A stretch of DNA of 64,000 bases from a virus. Below, in pieces: positions 33,382 to 40,318 of the stretch (position 1 is the stretch's first letter; every line of letters starts with the position of its first letter). A program made the translations under genes and the position numbers. The notes below the pieces were generated by a model. The model made no database searches. It saw nothing but the letters and a program-made list of their open reading frames with translations, and was not told the origin of the DNA. The stretch is taken from positions 62,001 through 126,000 of IMG/VR virus record IMGVR_UViG_3300046008_000242. One strand, written 5' to 3'.

Positions 33382-33585
33382 TTATTGTTTGACCCATACA
33401 CCAACATTAGTTAAATTGCCGTTGGTGTAAGTGAAAGTCTGACGATACACGTTTCCGTTAAAATCAACGAATGTGTCTGTAATTAAATTGCCTGATGCGT
33501 CATAGGTGAAATTATGAGCGGCAGCATAGTCTGGATAAATTGTGTTGTTATCTGATGCAACAACACCATAATTATCTACGAACAT
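33382..33585 (-). CDS. Small virion/tail-type protein, paralogue 2
   Basis: 67 residues. It is the short form of the paralogue at 33017: YDASGNLITDTFVDFNGNVY then RQTFTYTNG and ending WVKQ. It probably arose by tandem duplication of the C-terminal domain. AAGGAATACAAAT precedes the ATG, and a CATTAAATAAT late-type motif lies about 55 bp upstream. Confidence 0.6.
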   Translation of the reverse strand: MFVDNYGVVASDNNTIYPDYAAAHNFTYDASGNLITDTFVDFNGNVYRQTFTYTNGNLTNVGVWVKQ

Positions 33586-33638
33586 ATTTGTATTCCTTAA
33601 AAAGTCAATCGATGATTAGTTTATATAAACTATTTAAA

Positions 33639-33649
33639 ATTATTTAATG
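33639..33649 (-). promoter_or_regulatory. Possible late promoter (CATTAAATAAT)
   Basis: The minus strand reads CATTAAATAATTTTAAA, almost the same as upstream of the gp25-like gene. Confidence 0.4.
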
Positions 33650-33656
33650 ATTTTTC

Positions 33657-33684
33657 TTTCGATGTCAAAGATAACCTTTATAAT
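33657..33684 (+). promoter_or_regulatory. Promoter for the 33745 gene
   Basis: TTTCGA (33657-33662), 16-bp spacer, TATAATAGATTTC (from 33679); leader shared with 16240. Confidence 0.75.
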
Positions 33685-33744
33685 AGATTTCAAGTTGGAA
33701 GAATCCAATGAATTTAAATCAAACATTTTATAGAGGTCATTATC

Positions 33745-33996
33745 ATGTCACATCGTATCGCAGATGTTCAATCAAAATCGGTTTCAAAAGAACCAACTAA
33801 AGGTTTCACTTTGGCAACTAAAATTAAAAAAGGAAAATCTATTGAATGTGTAATCGATAGTTCCGATGGTCGTTATATTTCAATCTTGAAAATCGAATCT
33901 GTGACAATCACACCAAGTGGTAAATTTGTACATTTAGATGTTGGTGCGGATGAACCTATTGAATTCAAATCAACAGATTACATCAAATTGATATAG
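33745..33996 (+). CDS. Hypothetical protein
   Basis: 83 residues. Basic N-terminus, then a beta-rich stretch (GKSIECVIDSSDGRYISILK, TPSGKFVHLDVG). AGAGGTCATTATC upstream. It is a single-gene unit between a consensus promoter and a terminator. Family not recognised; by size and basic charge it might bind nucleic acid. Confidence 0.6.
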   Translation: MSHRIADVQSKSVSKEPTKGFTLATKIKKGKSIECVIDSSDGRYISILKIESVTITPSGKFVHLDVGADEPIEFKSTDYIKLI

Positions 33997-34022
33997 GATT
34001 AGATTCTTTTGGGCAATCTTAA

Positions 34023-34062
34023 GATCCTCAATTAACTGAACAAGTTGGTTGGGGATTTTTAT
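34023..34062 (+). terminator. Intrinsic terminator before cassette array B
   Basis: ATCCTCAATTAACT pairs (with G-U) to AGTTGGTTGGGGAT, then TTTTATTG. Confidence 0.8.
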
Positions 34063-34103
34063 TGCGTAAAGGTTTCTTATATCATACATTATTTGCTCGT
34101 TAA

Positions 34104-34179
34104 TGGACTCTAGTGGAATCTTCCGTATATTATCCAATCAACTCTATGTTATGTATAATTTACGTTCCACTAGAGTCCA
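34104..34179 (+). repeat. Long stem-loop with conserved loop, copy 4
   Basis: TGGACTCTAGTGGAA (34104-34118) is the exact inverted repeat of TTCCACTAGAGTCCA (34165-34179). An inner stem (CGTATATTA with TGTATAATTTACG, imperfect) holds the loop CCAATCAACTCTATG. Confidence 0.75.
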
Positions 34180-34312
34180 ATATAGTGTATTTCATTGTAA
34201 TGTCAACATATCGAAGGATTTGCATGAATACTCTTTCGATACATTAAACATCGAAAGAGTCTTATCGGTAATCTATAACATCGAATGTGTATCTATCAAT
34301 ATCCGAAACTCC

Positions 34313-34341
34313 TTTCGAAATCTCTAATACTCCACTATGAT
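34313..34341 (+). promoter_or_regulatory. Promoter of cassette B1
   Basis: TTTCGA (34313-34318), 17-bp spacer, TATGAT (34336-34341). Confidence 0.65.
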
Positions 34342-34347
34342 AGACTA

Positions 34348-34520
34348 TGTCGATCCTTTGAGTTATGTTCTTTAGGTGGCATTAATATTACTATATTATA
34401 TTCTAGTGTAACTTAGACGTTTATTATTCATATTATAGACATTCATTTACAACAATATTCCCATATAAAATCCTTCGATCCAGATCCCGTTGAGAACACC
34501 CGTTCCTTCGGGATTTTTAT
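34348..34520 (+). ncRNA. Putative small RNA B1 (~172 nt)
   Basis: From the predicted start to the terminator. It is most like A1 in its 5' (GTCGATCCTTTGAGTTATGT) and 3' (CATTCATTTACAACAATATT) parts. Inferred, not shown. Confidence 0.4.
34484..34520 (+). terminator. Intrinsic terminator of cassette B1
   Basis: ATCCCG...GAAC pairs with GTTC...CGGGAT, then TTTTATT. Confidence 0.8.
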
Positions 34521-34614
34521 TGGATACAATTTGACAAACATCACGGTATCAATATACATAAACAATCATTATTTGGACGTTAATCCATCCTAATGGAACG
34601 TCCTGTATATTATC

Positions 34615-34626
34615 CAATCAACTCTA
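34615..34626 (+). repeat. Conserved loop motif CAATCAACTCTA, copy 5
   Basis: AACGT on the left and ACGTT on the right can close the stem; inner pairing is weak. Confidence 0.55.
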
Positions 34627-34758
34627 TGTCATATAGAATAAACGTTGCATACAATCCAAATATAGATGTCTATGTTAATTCAACATATCGAAACAGTCTT
34701 CATGTATTCTTTCGATATGTTAATCATCGAGCTTGTTATAATCAGTTAAAGATACTCC

Positions 34759-34787
34759 TTTCGAAATCGATAAAACTCCATTATACT
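34759..34787 (+). promoter_or_regulatory. Promoter of cassette B2
   Basis: TTTCGA (34759-34764), 17-bp spacer, TATACT (34782-34787). Confidence 0.6.
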
Positions 34788-34793
34788 AGACTA

Positions 34794-34968
34794 TGTCGAC
34801 GTTTTGAGTTATATCCGTTGTTTACATTTAGATGGTTTAATATTACCAAGCGTCTTCTATATGTGTATTATACATTAAACTAATCATATTAAGACATTCA
34901 TTTACAGTTAAAATATTTCGACTCCAGATCCCGTTGAGAACCAAAAAGTTCCTTCGGGATTTTTATTA
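34794..34968 (+). ncRNA. Putative small RNA B2 (~175 nt)
   Basis: Predicted promoter-to-terminator span; keeps TTTGAGTTAT near the 5' end but lacks the TATTCCCATA part seen in A2 and B1. Inferred. Confidence 0.35.
34928..34968 (+). terminator. Intrinsic terminator of cassette B2
   Basis: ATCCCG...GAAC pairs with GTTC...CGGGAT, then TTTTATTA; near-copy of the B1 terminator. Confidence 0.8.
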
Positions 34969-35061
34969 GATTCAATTTATCAATATCCAACCAAGAACAT
35001 TCCTTATAACATCCATTATTTGTCCAATAATCCATCTTAATGGAATGTCCCATATATCATC

Positions 35062-35073
35062 CAATCAACTCTA
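35062..35073 (+). repeat. Conserved loop motif CAATCAACTCTA, copy 6
   Basis: Context CATATATCAT-loop-TGTCATGTAAAATAAACG, as in copy 3. Confidence 0.55.
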
Positions 35074-35228
35074 TGTCATGTAAAATAAACGAACAATAGT
35101 AGACAAATATAGATGTTCCTTGTAAATTTAACATATCGAAAGAGTCTTAAGACAATTCCTTTGATGTTATTGGTGTCGAAAGAGTAATCTTAGACATCGA
35201 GTGTGTAATATACATGGAAAGATACTCC

Positions 35229-35257
35229 TTTCGAAAACATAGAAACTCCACTATGAT
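35229..35257 (+). promoter_or_regulatory. Promoter of cassette B3 driving the 35389 gene
   Basis: TTTCGA (35229-35234), 17-bp spacer, TATGAT (35252-35257). Confidence 0.65.
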
Positions 35258-35388
35258 AGACTATGTCGATCCTTTGAGTTATATCCATTAGGTGGTTTTA
35301 ATATTACTTTATTATATTCTAGTGTATTCCTCGACATAATAATCACTATATAACCATATACAATAAACAAATAATCATATAGGAACAA

Positions 35389-35883
35389 ATGGAACAATTA
35401 TCCTTAAATCAATATCTTTCTGTTATCTCATCATTATATTTTCTTTCAGACACTCAAAATGTTGGTGGAATCCCAGAACATTTCTTTTCAGATATTAATG
35501 AACAATTAAACATCAGTTCACCGAAAGGAATTAGACAATGGTTCAAAGACAATCTTAGATCTAAGGGATTCTATAACATACCAAAGATAGAAGAAGATGT
35601 AGAAGATATTGTCAGAAAAATCATCCGTCTTAGAAAAGAATACGTCCCAGTTGAAACTATTACAATTCAATGTAATAAGGCTATTCGAAATCCCAACAAG
35701 GAAATTCGATTCAATGATAATACAACAAAGAAGATTGATAAACGAACATTGAAAGAATTGTATTCAATTTTAACAGATGAATATATTAAACCAGAACACA
35801 AATTAGAATTACAGAATTACGCAGCTGAATCTTATGACAACATATTGAAAATTGTTGAAACAAACCGATTGGTGATGAAATGA
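35389..35883 (+). CDS. Hypothetical protein, paralogue of the 37140 gene
   Basis: 164 residues, helical. SLNQYLSVISSLYFLSD at the start, then FNDNTTKKIDKRTLKELYSI, YIKPEHKLELQNYAAESYDN and ILKIV line up with the protein at 37140 (FLSVVATFYYKSD; FNDGTSRKVD; RIKPDTRMQFQEYCKESF). The family is not recognised. Transcribed from cassette B3; its stop overlaps a tiny membrane protein gene. Confidence 0.65.
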   Translation: MEQLSLNQYLSVISSLYFLSDTQNVGGIPEHFFSDINEQLNISSPKGIRQWFKDNLRSKGFYNIPKIEEDVEDIVRKIIRLRKEYVPVETITIQCNKAIRNPNKEIRFNDNTTKKIDKRTLKELYSILTDEYIKPEHKLELQNYAAESYDNILKIVETNRLVMK

Positions 35884-35984
35884 TTCTTATTAAGAATATT
35901 GTCAATGGATTATTATTCTTATCTTGTTGGATGTTAGCTTCATTTTCGATATACATTATCTGGATGATTGCTTTAATACATTAA
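35880..35984 (+). CDS. Tiny membrane protein
   Basis: 34 residues with one hydrophobic helix (GLLFLSCWMLASFSIYIIW). The ATG overlaps the previous stop. It lies between the 35389 gene and the convergent caspase-like gene. Confidence 0.45.
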   Translation: MILIKNIVNGLLFLSCWMLASFSIYIIWMIALIH

Positions 35985-35985
35985 A

Positions 35986-36010
35986 AATGGGACTCTATAA
36001 AGAGTCCCAT
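35986..36010 (-). terminator. Terminator of the caspase-like gene
   Basis: AATGGGACTCT pairs with AGAGTCCCATT; on the minus strand it is followed by TTTTTAATG. Confidence 0.8.
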
Positions 36011-36015
36011 TAGAT

Positions 36016-36744
36016 TTAGAATAAATTTTCTGTTAATTGTTTTTCTGAACAAGATAATTGAGGGTGTTGTGAATATCCATGGGATACCATATAATCCTCT
36101 ATTGTCTTAAATACAATTCCTCTATTACCAGAGGATGTCAATAAAGCTGCGGTGAATGCTCCTTGATATTTTCCATCAATGAATGCGTCTGCAGCAGTCT
36201 CAGAATCTTTAGCTGCAGAAAAACATATTACATTATCTACATTAGAAATGTTAAATGGAGTTTTATTATTAACATTTTCTAAAGGTGATGGTATGTATCT
36301 CGAAACATTTGAATTTAGTTTTAATTCCCTAGTCAATGAACCAGAATGACAACAATCCATTAAACATGTTATCTCAACATTAGGATATTTCGAGAAGATT
36401 TGTTGTAATTCATCGTCTGTGATATAATTGTTAGACCATTTACCATTTGAATCAATTAGGTCGTATGGACATAAGATTTCGGTTAACCCATCATCTTCTG
36501 TTCCATTATCGCAAGGAACTTGAGAACCATGACCTGAATAATGGAATACAAATTTACCAACGGAATTAGATAACAATTCCTCTAGATTACGAATAATCTC
36601 AGATTTGGTTGCCCGTTCATCATGTAACCTAATTACATCATATCCATATTGTTTCAATTCGAACGCTATATGTTCTGAATCATTGATACATCCTCGTAAC
36701 GGAGCTGTATTATATTTGTTGATTGCCACTGATAATGCTTTCAT
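36016..36744 (-). CDS. Caspase-like cysteine protease (metacaspase type, peptidase C14)
   Basis: 242 residues forming a complete caspase-fold domain: RGCINDSEHIAFELKQYGYD near the start, YSGHGSQ with His72, EDDGLTEILCPYD, then LMDCCHSGS with the catalytic Cys132, and late CFSAAKDSETAAD and GAFTAALL segments. Both catalytic residues are kept. Metacaspases cleave after Arg/Lys; in prokaryotes such proteins mostly act in defence or regulated death. It stands alone on the minus strand with its own promoter (36759-36786), ribosome site (AGGAGATTAAA) and terminator, between two paralogous plus genes. This looks like an added (moron-type) gene. The target is unknown. Confidence 0.88.
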   Translation of the reverse strand: MKALSVAINKYNTAPLRGCINDSEHIAFELKQYGYDVIRLHDERATKSEIIRNLEELLSNSVGKFVFHYSGHGSQVPCDNGTEDDGLTEILCPYDLIDSNGKWSNNYITDDELQQIFSKYPNVEITCLMDCCHSGSLTRELKLNSNVSRYIPSPLENVNNKTPFNISNVDNVICFSAAKDSETAADAFIDGKYQGAFTAALLTSSGNRGIVFKTIEDYMVSHGYSQHPQLSCSEKQLTENLF

Positions 36745-36758
36745 TTTAATCTCCTATA

Positions 36759-36786
36759 GTTATAGTATTATTTAAAGTTTTCGAAG
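36759..36786 (-). promoter_or_regulatory. Promoter of the caspase-like gene, sharing its -35 with a divergent promoter
   Basis: On the minus strand CTTCGA (36781-36786), 16-bp spacer, TATAAC (36759-36764). The TTCGAA palindrome at 36780-36785 also gives the -35 of the plus promoter. Confidence 0.55.
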
Positions 36787-36806
36787 ATATTAAAATGAAG
36801 TATAAT
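36779..36806 (+). promoter_or_regulatory. Promoter for the 36837-38345 genes
   Basis: TTTCGA (36779-36784), 16-bp spacer, TATAATAGATTTC (from 36801). Confidence 0.75.
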
Positions 36807-36836
36807 AGATTTCATATTAACGACATGAGGATGAAT

Positions 36837-37130
36837 ATGAAGAAACAAGCAATAATGATTGATAATTATTACTCTGGTGGTAGAGTAAGAACAGTGGAAT
36901 TTATTGTTGATTCGTTAGAAATTGTAATCCATTTCCGTACAAACGATAATTCTATAACAAATTACAATGTCTATAATAAAGAGTTGCCTATTTCAATCTA
37001 TGATAATAAAATAGTTCTTCAACTTATGATTAACCTATTCAATTATATGGATGAATACGAAGGATATTTCAATTCTAACGTAGACCGATCTAAACCTGAA
37101 ACGTATATTACATTTTCATTTACAATCTAG
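36837..37130 (+). CDS. Hypothetical protein
   Basis: 97 residues from MKKQAIMIDN; GAGG 6 nt upstream selects this ATG. Beta-rich, unrecognised (VRTVEFIVDSLEIVIHFRTN). First gene after a consensus promoter. Confidence 0.55.
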   Translation: MKKQAIMIDNYYSGGRVRTVEFIVDSLEIVIHFRTNDNSITNYNVYNKELPISIYDNKIVLQLMINLFNYMDEYEGYFNSNVDRSKPETYITFSFTI

Positions 37131-37139
37131 GAGTAATTC

Positions 37140-37619
37140 ATGGACAAAAATACATTCTTATCTGTTGTGGCAACATTTTATTACAAATCTGACGTTGAAT
37201 TCCAACATGGATTACATGAAGAATTATTTGAAGAAATTGTTACGTTACTGGGAATTAATGAAATTCCATCATCCGTTAGAACATGGATGAATGATAATAA
37301 ATTAGCAAAAAACTTTTACAAGGTTCCTGAAATCGTAATTAATGTTGACGAGATTGTCAATAAGATGTTAGAAGACAATGTTGTACATGATAATATCTTA
37401 TCTCAATTGAAAAATTGTAATAATGGTAAAAACCATAAAGTGTTCTTCAACGATGGAACCTCTAGAAAGGTTGATGTGCGTTCCGCTGGAATTGCCATTA
37501 GAGCATTACGTTCTGAACGTATTAAACCGGATACAAGAATGCAATTTCAAGAATACTGCAAAGAATCATTTGGTAATCTTATGAAATTTGTAAAACAAGC
37601 CAAATTAATGGGGTTATAA
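37140..37619 (+). CDS. Hypothetical protein, paralogue of the 35389 gene
   Basis: 159 residues. Shares its start (FLSVVATFYYKSD), the FNDGTSRKVDVR segment and the end (RIKPDTRMQFQEYCKESFGN) with the 35389 protein; the middle has diverged. Together they flank the caspase-like gene. AGGAGTAATTC precedes the ATG. It lies one base before the ImmA/IrrE-like gene; this pairing might be functional. Confidence 0.65.
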   Translation: MDKNTFLSVVATFYYKSDVEFQHGLHEELFEEIVTLLGINEIPSSVRTWMNDNKLAKNFYKVPEIVINVDEIVNKMLEDNVVHDNILSQLKNCNNGKNHKVFFNDGTSRKVDVRSAGIAIRALRSERIKPDTRMQFQEYCKESFGNLMKFVKQAKLMGL

Positions 37620-37620
37620 T

Positions 37621-38139
37621 ATGAACTTAATCGAAGAAATTAGAGGTCAAACTGGAACATTGGAAATGAACCCTACCATGGCTGAATTTGCTGATGGCAT
37701 GAGAATAAAATATAACACAAAACATCTATTTCCAGTGAATGTGGTTAAAATCGCCAATGAAATTGGTATTTTACAATGTTTTCATCACGGTGAAATTGGA
37801 TACGACGTAAAGACTATTGTATCTTCAAGCGAGAATACAAAACCTATCTTTATTGTAAATGATATGGGTAAATCAATTTTAATCTTACGAGAATATACAG
37901 CCAGATGTATTGGTGAATATCTTATTAGTGTAAATGAACCTATACCAGAATACGTAACCAATTCATTTTATATTGGAGATACTCCGAATTATGTAGATGA
38001 ATTTGTTTATCATTTTTTAATGCCAGAAAATGAAGTTAAAAATAAGATTAAAGAAGGATATTCTGTTACAGATTTATCTGATTATTTTTGGGTATCAAAT
38101 TGGTTCGTCAGAGAACGATTAGAACAATTAGGAATTTAA
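37621..38139 (+). CDS. ImmA/IrrE-like protein with lost HExxH zinc site
   Basis: 172 residues. FPVNVVKIANEIGILQCF, then IFIVNDMGKSILILREYTAR and a late DEFVYHFLMPENEVKNKI, SVTDLSDYFWVSNWFVRERL with EQLGI follow the ImmA/IrrE layout (VD...A..LGI...VN...R...AHELGH...A..FLMP...L...F.VS...V..RL..LG). Where the zinc motif HELGH is expected, this protein reads RCIGEYLI, so metalloprotease activity is not expected. It could be a regulatory or decoy form. The family match rests on the C-terminal half mainly. Confidence 0.5.
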   Translation: MNLIEEIRGQTGTLEMNPTMAEFADGMRIKYNTKHLFPVNVVKIANEIGILQCFHHGEIGYDVKTIVSSSENTKPIFIVNDMGKSILILREYTARCIGEYLISVNEPIPEYVTNSFYIGDTPNYVDEFVYHFLMPENEVKNKIKEGYSVTDLSDYFWVSNWFVRERLEQLGI

Positions 38140-38144
38140 ATTAT

Positions 38145-38345
38145 ATGTATGAATTACACTACGCGACTGGTAGTACATTACAATCTTCTTTTTACGATAA
38201 CATCGTTGATGCAATTGATGATGCTGATTGGATGATACAATCGGACGAAAATGTTGAACCAATATCTATCCACGAAATCATTAAAAATGAGGTCTGGAAT
38301 AACGGAGAAGGCGATTTGGTAGACTTGAGAAAATTATATGATTGA
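38145..38345 (+). CDS. Hypothetical small acidic protein
   Basis: 66 residues from MYELHYATG with AGGAATTTAAATT upstream. Acidic; family not recognised. Overlaps RNase HI by 8 bp. Confidence 0.5.
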   Translation: MYELHYATGSTLQSSFYDNIVDAIDDADWMIQSDENVEPISIHEIIKNEVWNNGEGDLVDLRKLYD

Positions 38346-38799
38346 AAAAGTATTGATATACGCAGACGGTGCTTGTAAATCTAATGGCAGAGAAAACTCT
38401 AATGGTGGTTGGGGTGCTGTTATGTCATATAAAGGTATCGAGAAGGAAATCTGGGGTGGTGAACGCAATACAACAAACAACAGAATGGAATTACTTGCTG
38501 TAATAAATGCATTGGAATTACTGAAACGACCATGTCCTGTTAGTATATTTTGCGATTCAAAATATGTTTTAGACGGAGCATCCTCTTGGATTAAAGGATG
38601 GAAACGTAATGGTTGGAAGACTGCATCTAAACAACCAGTTAAGAATGAAGATCTATGGCGTCGATTAGATGAAACAATGTCATTACATGAAATTGAATTT
38701 GTATGGATTAAGGGACATAATGGGCATCCAGGAAATGAACGAGCAGACGCATTGGCTAACAAAGGATATTATGAATTGATTGAAGGGTTATATGACTAA
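38338..38799 (+). CDS. rnhA: Ribonuclease HI
   Basis: 153 residues, same size as E. coli RNase HI (155). The four catalytic acidic residues are present: D10 (IYADGAC), E51 (NNRMELL), D73 (FCDSKYV), D137 (NERADALA), with the conserved [15 protein letters not shown] loop. It degrades RNA in RNA-DNA hybrids. It joins the T4-type RNase H at 23026, so this phage has two unrelated enzymes for primer removal. Overlaps both neighbours. Confidence 0.93.
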   Translation: MIEKVLIYADGACKSNGRENSNGGWGAVMSYKGIEKEIWGGERNTTNNRMELLAVINALELLKRPCPVSIFCDSKYVLDGASSWIKGWKRNGWKTASKQPVKNEDLWRRLDETMSLHEIEFVWIKGHNGHPGNERADALANKGYYELIEGLYD

Positions 38800-39700
38800 T
38801 CTATTTGATGATGAATATATCATGTTAGATGAATTCAGGAAGTTCTCATTCCAACATATAGCATTAGGTGATGTAGACCCTATCTATACCATGATTAGAA
38901 ATTCTGAATTATCTGATAATGAGAAGAAACGTCTGATATTCTCCAATCTGATGGTATATGATTTAAAACATTCAATTAAACTTACTTCTATACCAGACGA
39001 CCAGTATTATGACTATGTAAAAATGTTATTCACTGAAGCCAAAGTCGGCAAAGATAGAATTGATGTGGCATCAAGAGAAACTAATGTCAAATCAAGAAGT
39101 TATAACACTCAGATAGATAAAATGAGATGTAATACCCCAGAACAATGGATAGATAATGTATTACAGAATACTGTCGATTGGAACACTTCTATTGAATCCG
39201 CAAAGATGATACCAACATTTGGAGAATACTTTGCATTTAAAGTTGCGGATATGGTAGAGTCTATCTTTGATATGAATTATACAGTAAAATGGGATGATTC
39301 ATTTAGAAGAACAATACCAAAGGGTTCATTATCTGGTTTTGAATTGGTTAAGACAGGATCTGCAACCAAACATCGTTCATCTGAACAGATTAGACAAGAT
39401 CCTTTATTAGAACAATTCTTCTTGACTGAATTGGAATTCTTCAAGGACTATAAATGTCCACATAATCCAACAAGATGTATTGGAGTCACCGAGATTGAGA
39501 CATTCCTATGTGATTTTAGAAAGACATTTAAAGGAACATTAAATAAAGGAGATAAGGTGTTGAAACTAAAATCTGCGTTAGAATTTAATGTTGGTTCTGA
39601 TATAGCAGATAAATTGAAATCATCTGTTGATAATCTTATTGATAGAAGAGCAAAATATATTGATGTTAATGTAACCGAAAACGAATGTGAGAAATTATAA
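38792..39700 (+). CDS. Putative helical domain protein of a 5-hmdU DNA kinase / thymine pyrophosphorylase-like system
   Basis: 302 residues from MTNLFDDEY (GAAGGG upstream). EFRKFSFQH...DP at the start, [18 protein letters not shown] at 140-156, [18 protein letters not shown], and a Cys set C222-C229-C240 ([13 protein letters not shown]) resemble the glycosylase-like helical proteins known from thymine-hypermodifying phages (HMUDK helical domain or alpha-glutamyl/putrescinyl thymine pyrophosphorylase). The next gene, overlapping by one base, is a P-loop kinase with matching motifs, which supports the reading. The match is by remembered pattern only; an unrelated helical protein is possible. 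Confidence 0.45.
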   Translation: MTNLFDDEYIMLDEFRKFSFQHIALGDVDPIYTMIRNSELSDNEKKRLIFSNLMVYDLKHSIKLTSIPDDQYYDYVKMLFTEAKVGKDRIDVASRETNVKSRSYNTQIDKMRCNTPEQWIDNVLQNTVDWNTSIESAKMIPTFGEYFAFKVADMVESIFDMNYTVKWDDSFRRTIPKGSLSGFELVKTGSATKHRSSEQIRQDPLLEQFFLTELEFFKDYKCPHNPTRCIGVTEIETFLCDFRKTFKGTLNKGDKVLKLKSALEFNVGSDIADKLKSSVDNLIDRRAKYIDVNVTENECEKL

Positions 39701-40248
39701 TGAGAAAAGTTATTGCTGTATGTGGAGTTCCAGGAACAGGTAAATCTACGTTATTCAGAGAATTTATGAAGACATCTACTTGGGAACGAACAATCCCAGC
39801 CAAATTGGTTGATTCTGAATACTCCAAGGAATTGGATATGTATATCTTGGGAAAATATGATGATGGTGAAGTGTTTGCAGGTACGGACCGTCTTTCTATG
39901 GCCGTATCACCAGAAGTTGAGAAATTACTGAGAGTTACGACATCTAATGTGATGTGGGAAGGTGATAGATTGACTGGTAATAAATTGTATTCATTTATCT
40001 CAGATAATTTGACTTATGATGTTGAATTTCATATTATTGTAATCAAAGCAGAACAATCAATTCTGAATGCTAGATATGAAGAACGCGGTTCTAATCAACC
40101 AGAACAATTCTTGAATTCAAAGGAAACCAAAATCAATAACATTTTGAATAATTTTGAATTGACAGAATTTGTTACGGAATTCAAAAACGAAACGAAAGAA
40201 GACCAATTAAAAATCTTAGAATTTATTAAATCAATTTTGGATAGATAA
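39700..40248 (+). CDS. P-loop nucleotide kinase, 5-hmdU DNA kinase-like
   Basis: 182 residues. Walker A GVPGTGKST (9-17); GTDRLSMAVSPEV (61-73) and MWEGDRL (85-91) are segments I associate with phage 5-hydroxymethyl-dU DNA kinases, which phosphorylate hmdU in DNA as the first hypermodification step. LNARYEERG is a plausible lid. It overlaps the helical protein gene by one base (TAATG-type), pointing to a complex. If the function holds, a dUMP hydroxymethylase should exist in the phage; the altered ThyX at 53648 is the only candidate here. Confidence 0.5.
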   Translation: MRKVIAVCGVPGTGKSTLFREFMKTSTWERTIPAKLVDSEYSKELDMYILGKYDDGEVFAGTDRLSMAVSPEVEKLLRVTTSNVMWEGDRLTGNKLYSFISDNLTYDVEFHIIVIKAEQSILNARYEERGSNQPEQFLNSKETKINNILNNFELTEFVTEFKNETKEDQLKILEFIKSILDR

Positions 40249-40251
40249 TCA

Positions 40252-40280
40252 TTTCGGAACTCTTTGAAATTCATTATAAT
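40252..40280 (+). promoter_or_regulatory. Promoter for the 40319 gene
   Basis: TTTCGG (40252-40257), 17-bp spacer, TATAAT (40275-40280). A late-type CATAAATAATT follows at 40286, so early and late transcription may both start here. Confidence 0.6.
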
Positions 40281-40285
40281 GGAAC

Positions 40286-40296
40286 CATAAATAATT
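40286..40296 (+). promoter_or_regulatory. Possible late promoter (CATAAATAATT)
   Basis: CATAAATAATTATTTTAAA, close to T4-type TATAAATA, 23 bp before the 40319 ATG. Confidence 0.4.
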
Positions 40297-40318
40297 ATTT
40301 TAAATAAGGATAAATTAT

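Larger units (their letters stand above)
34064..34520 (+). repeat. Cassette unit B1
   Basis: First unit of array B, same order as in array A: stem-loop with CAATCAACTCTA (34104-34179), several ATCGAAAG boxes, promoter (34313-34341), GACTATGTCGATCC, terminator (34484-34520). Alignable with A1 over long stretches (CTAATACTCCA, TTAGACGTTTATTATTCATA). ORF-like readings here do not recur in the sister units. Confidence 0.75.
34521..34968 (+). repeat. Cassette unit B2
   Basis: Second unit of array B: -10-like CCTAATGGAACG, loop motif at 34615-34626, promoter 34759-34787 (TATACT variant), GACTATGTCGACG, terminator 34928-34968. It is the most diverged unit. Confidence 0.7.
34969..35388 (+). repeat. 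Cassette unit B3, leader of the 35389 gene
   Basis: Third unit: loop motif at 35062-35073, ATCGAAAGAGT boxes, promoter 35229-35257, GACTATGTCGATCC; no terminator. It runs into the coding gene at 35389, as A3 does at 15729. Confidence 0.7.

Noticed and set aside
34103-34327. 75-codon ORF inside cassette B1
   Set aside because: It begins within the left arm of the 34104 stem, has no ribosome site and is not kept in sister units.
34593-34883. 96-codon ORF inside cassette B2
   Set aside because: It runs through loop, promoter and leader; the other five units have stops in this frame.
36016-36744. Reading the caspase-like protein with its neighbours as a complete defence operon
   Set aside because: It is divergent from and terminated separately from both neighbours; no sensor domain is fused to it.
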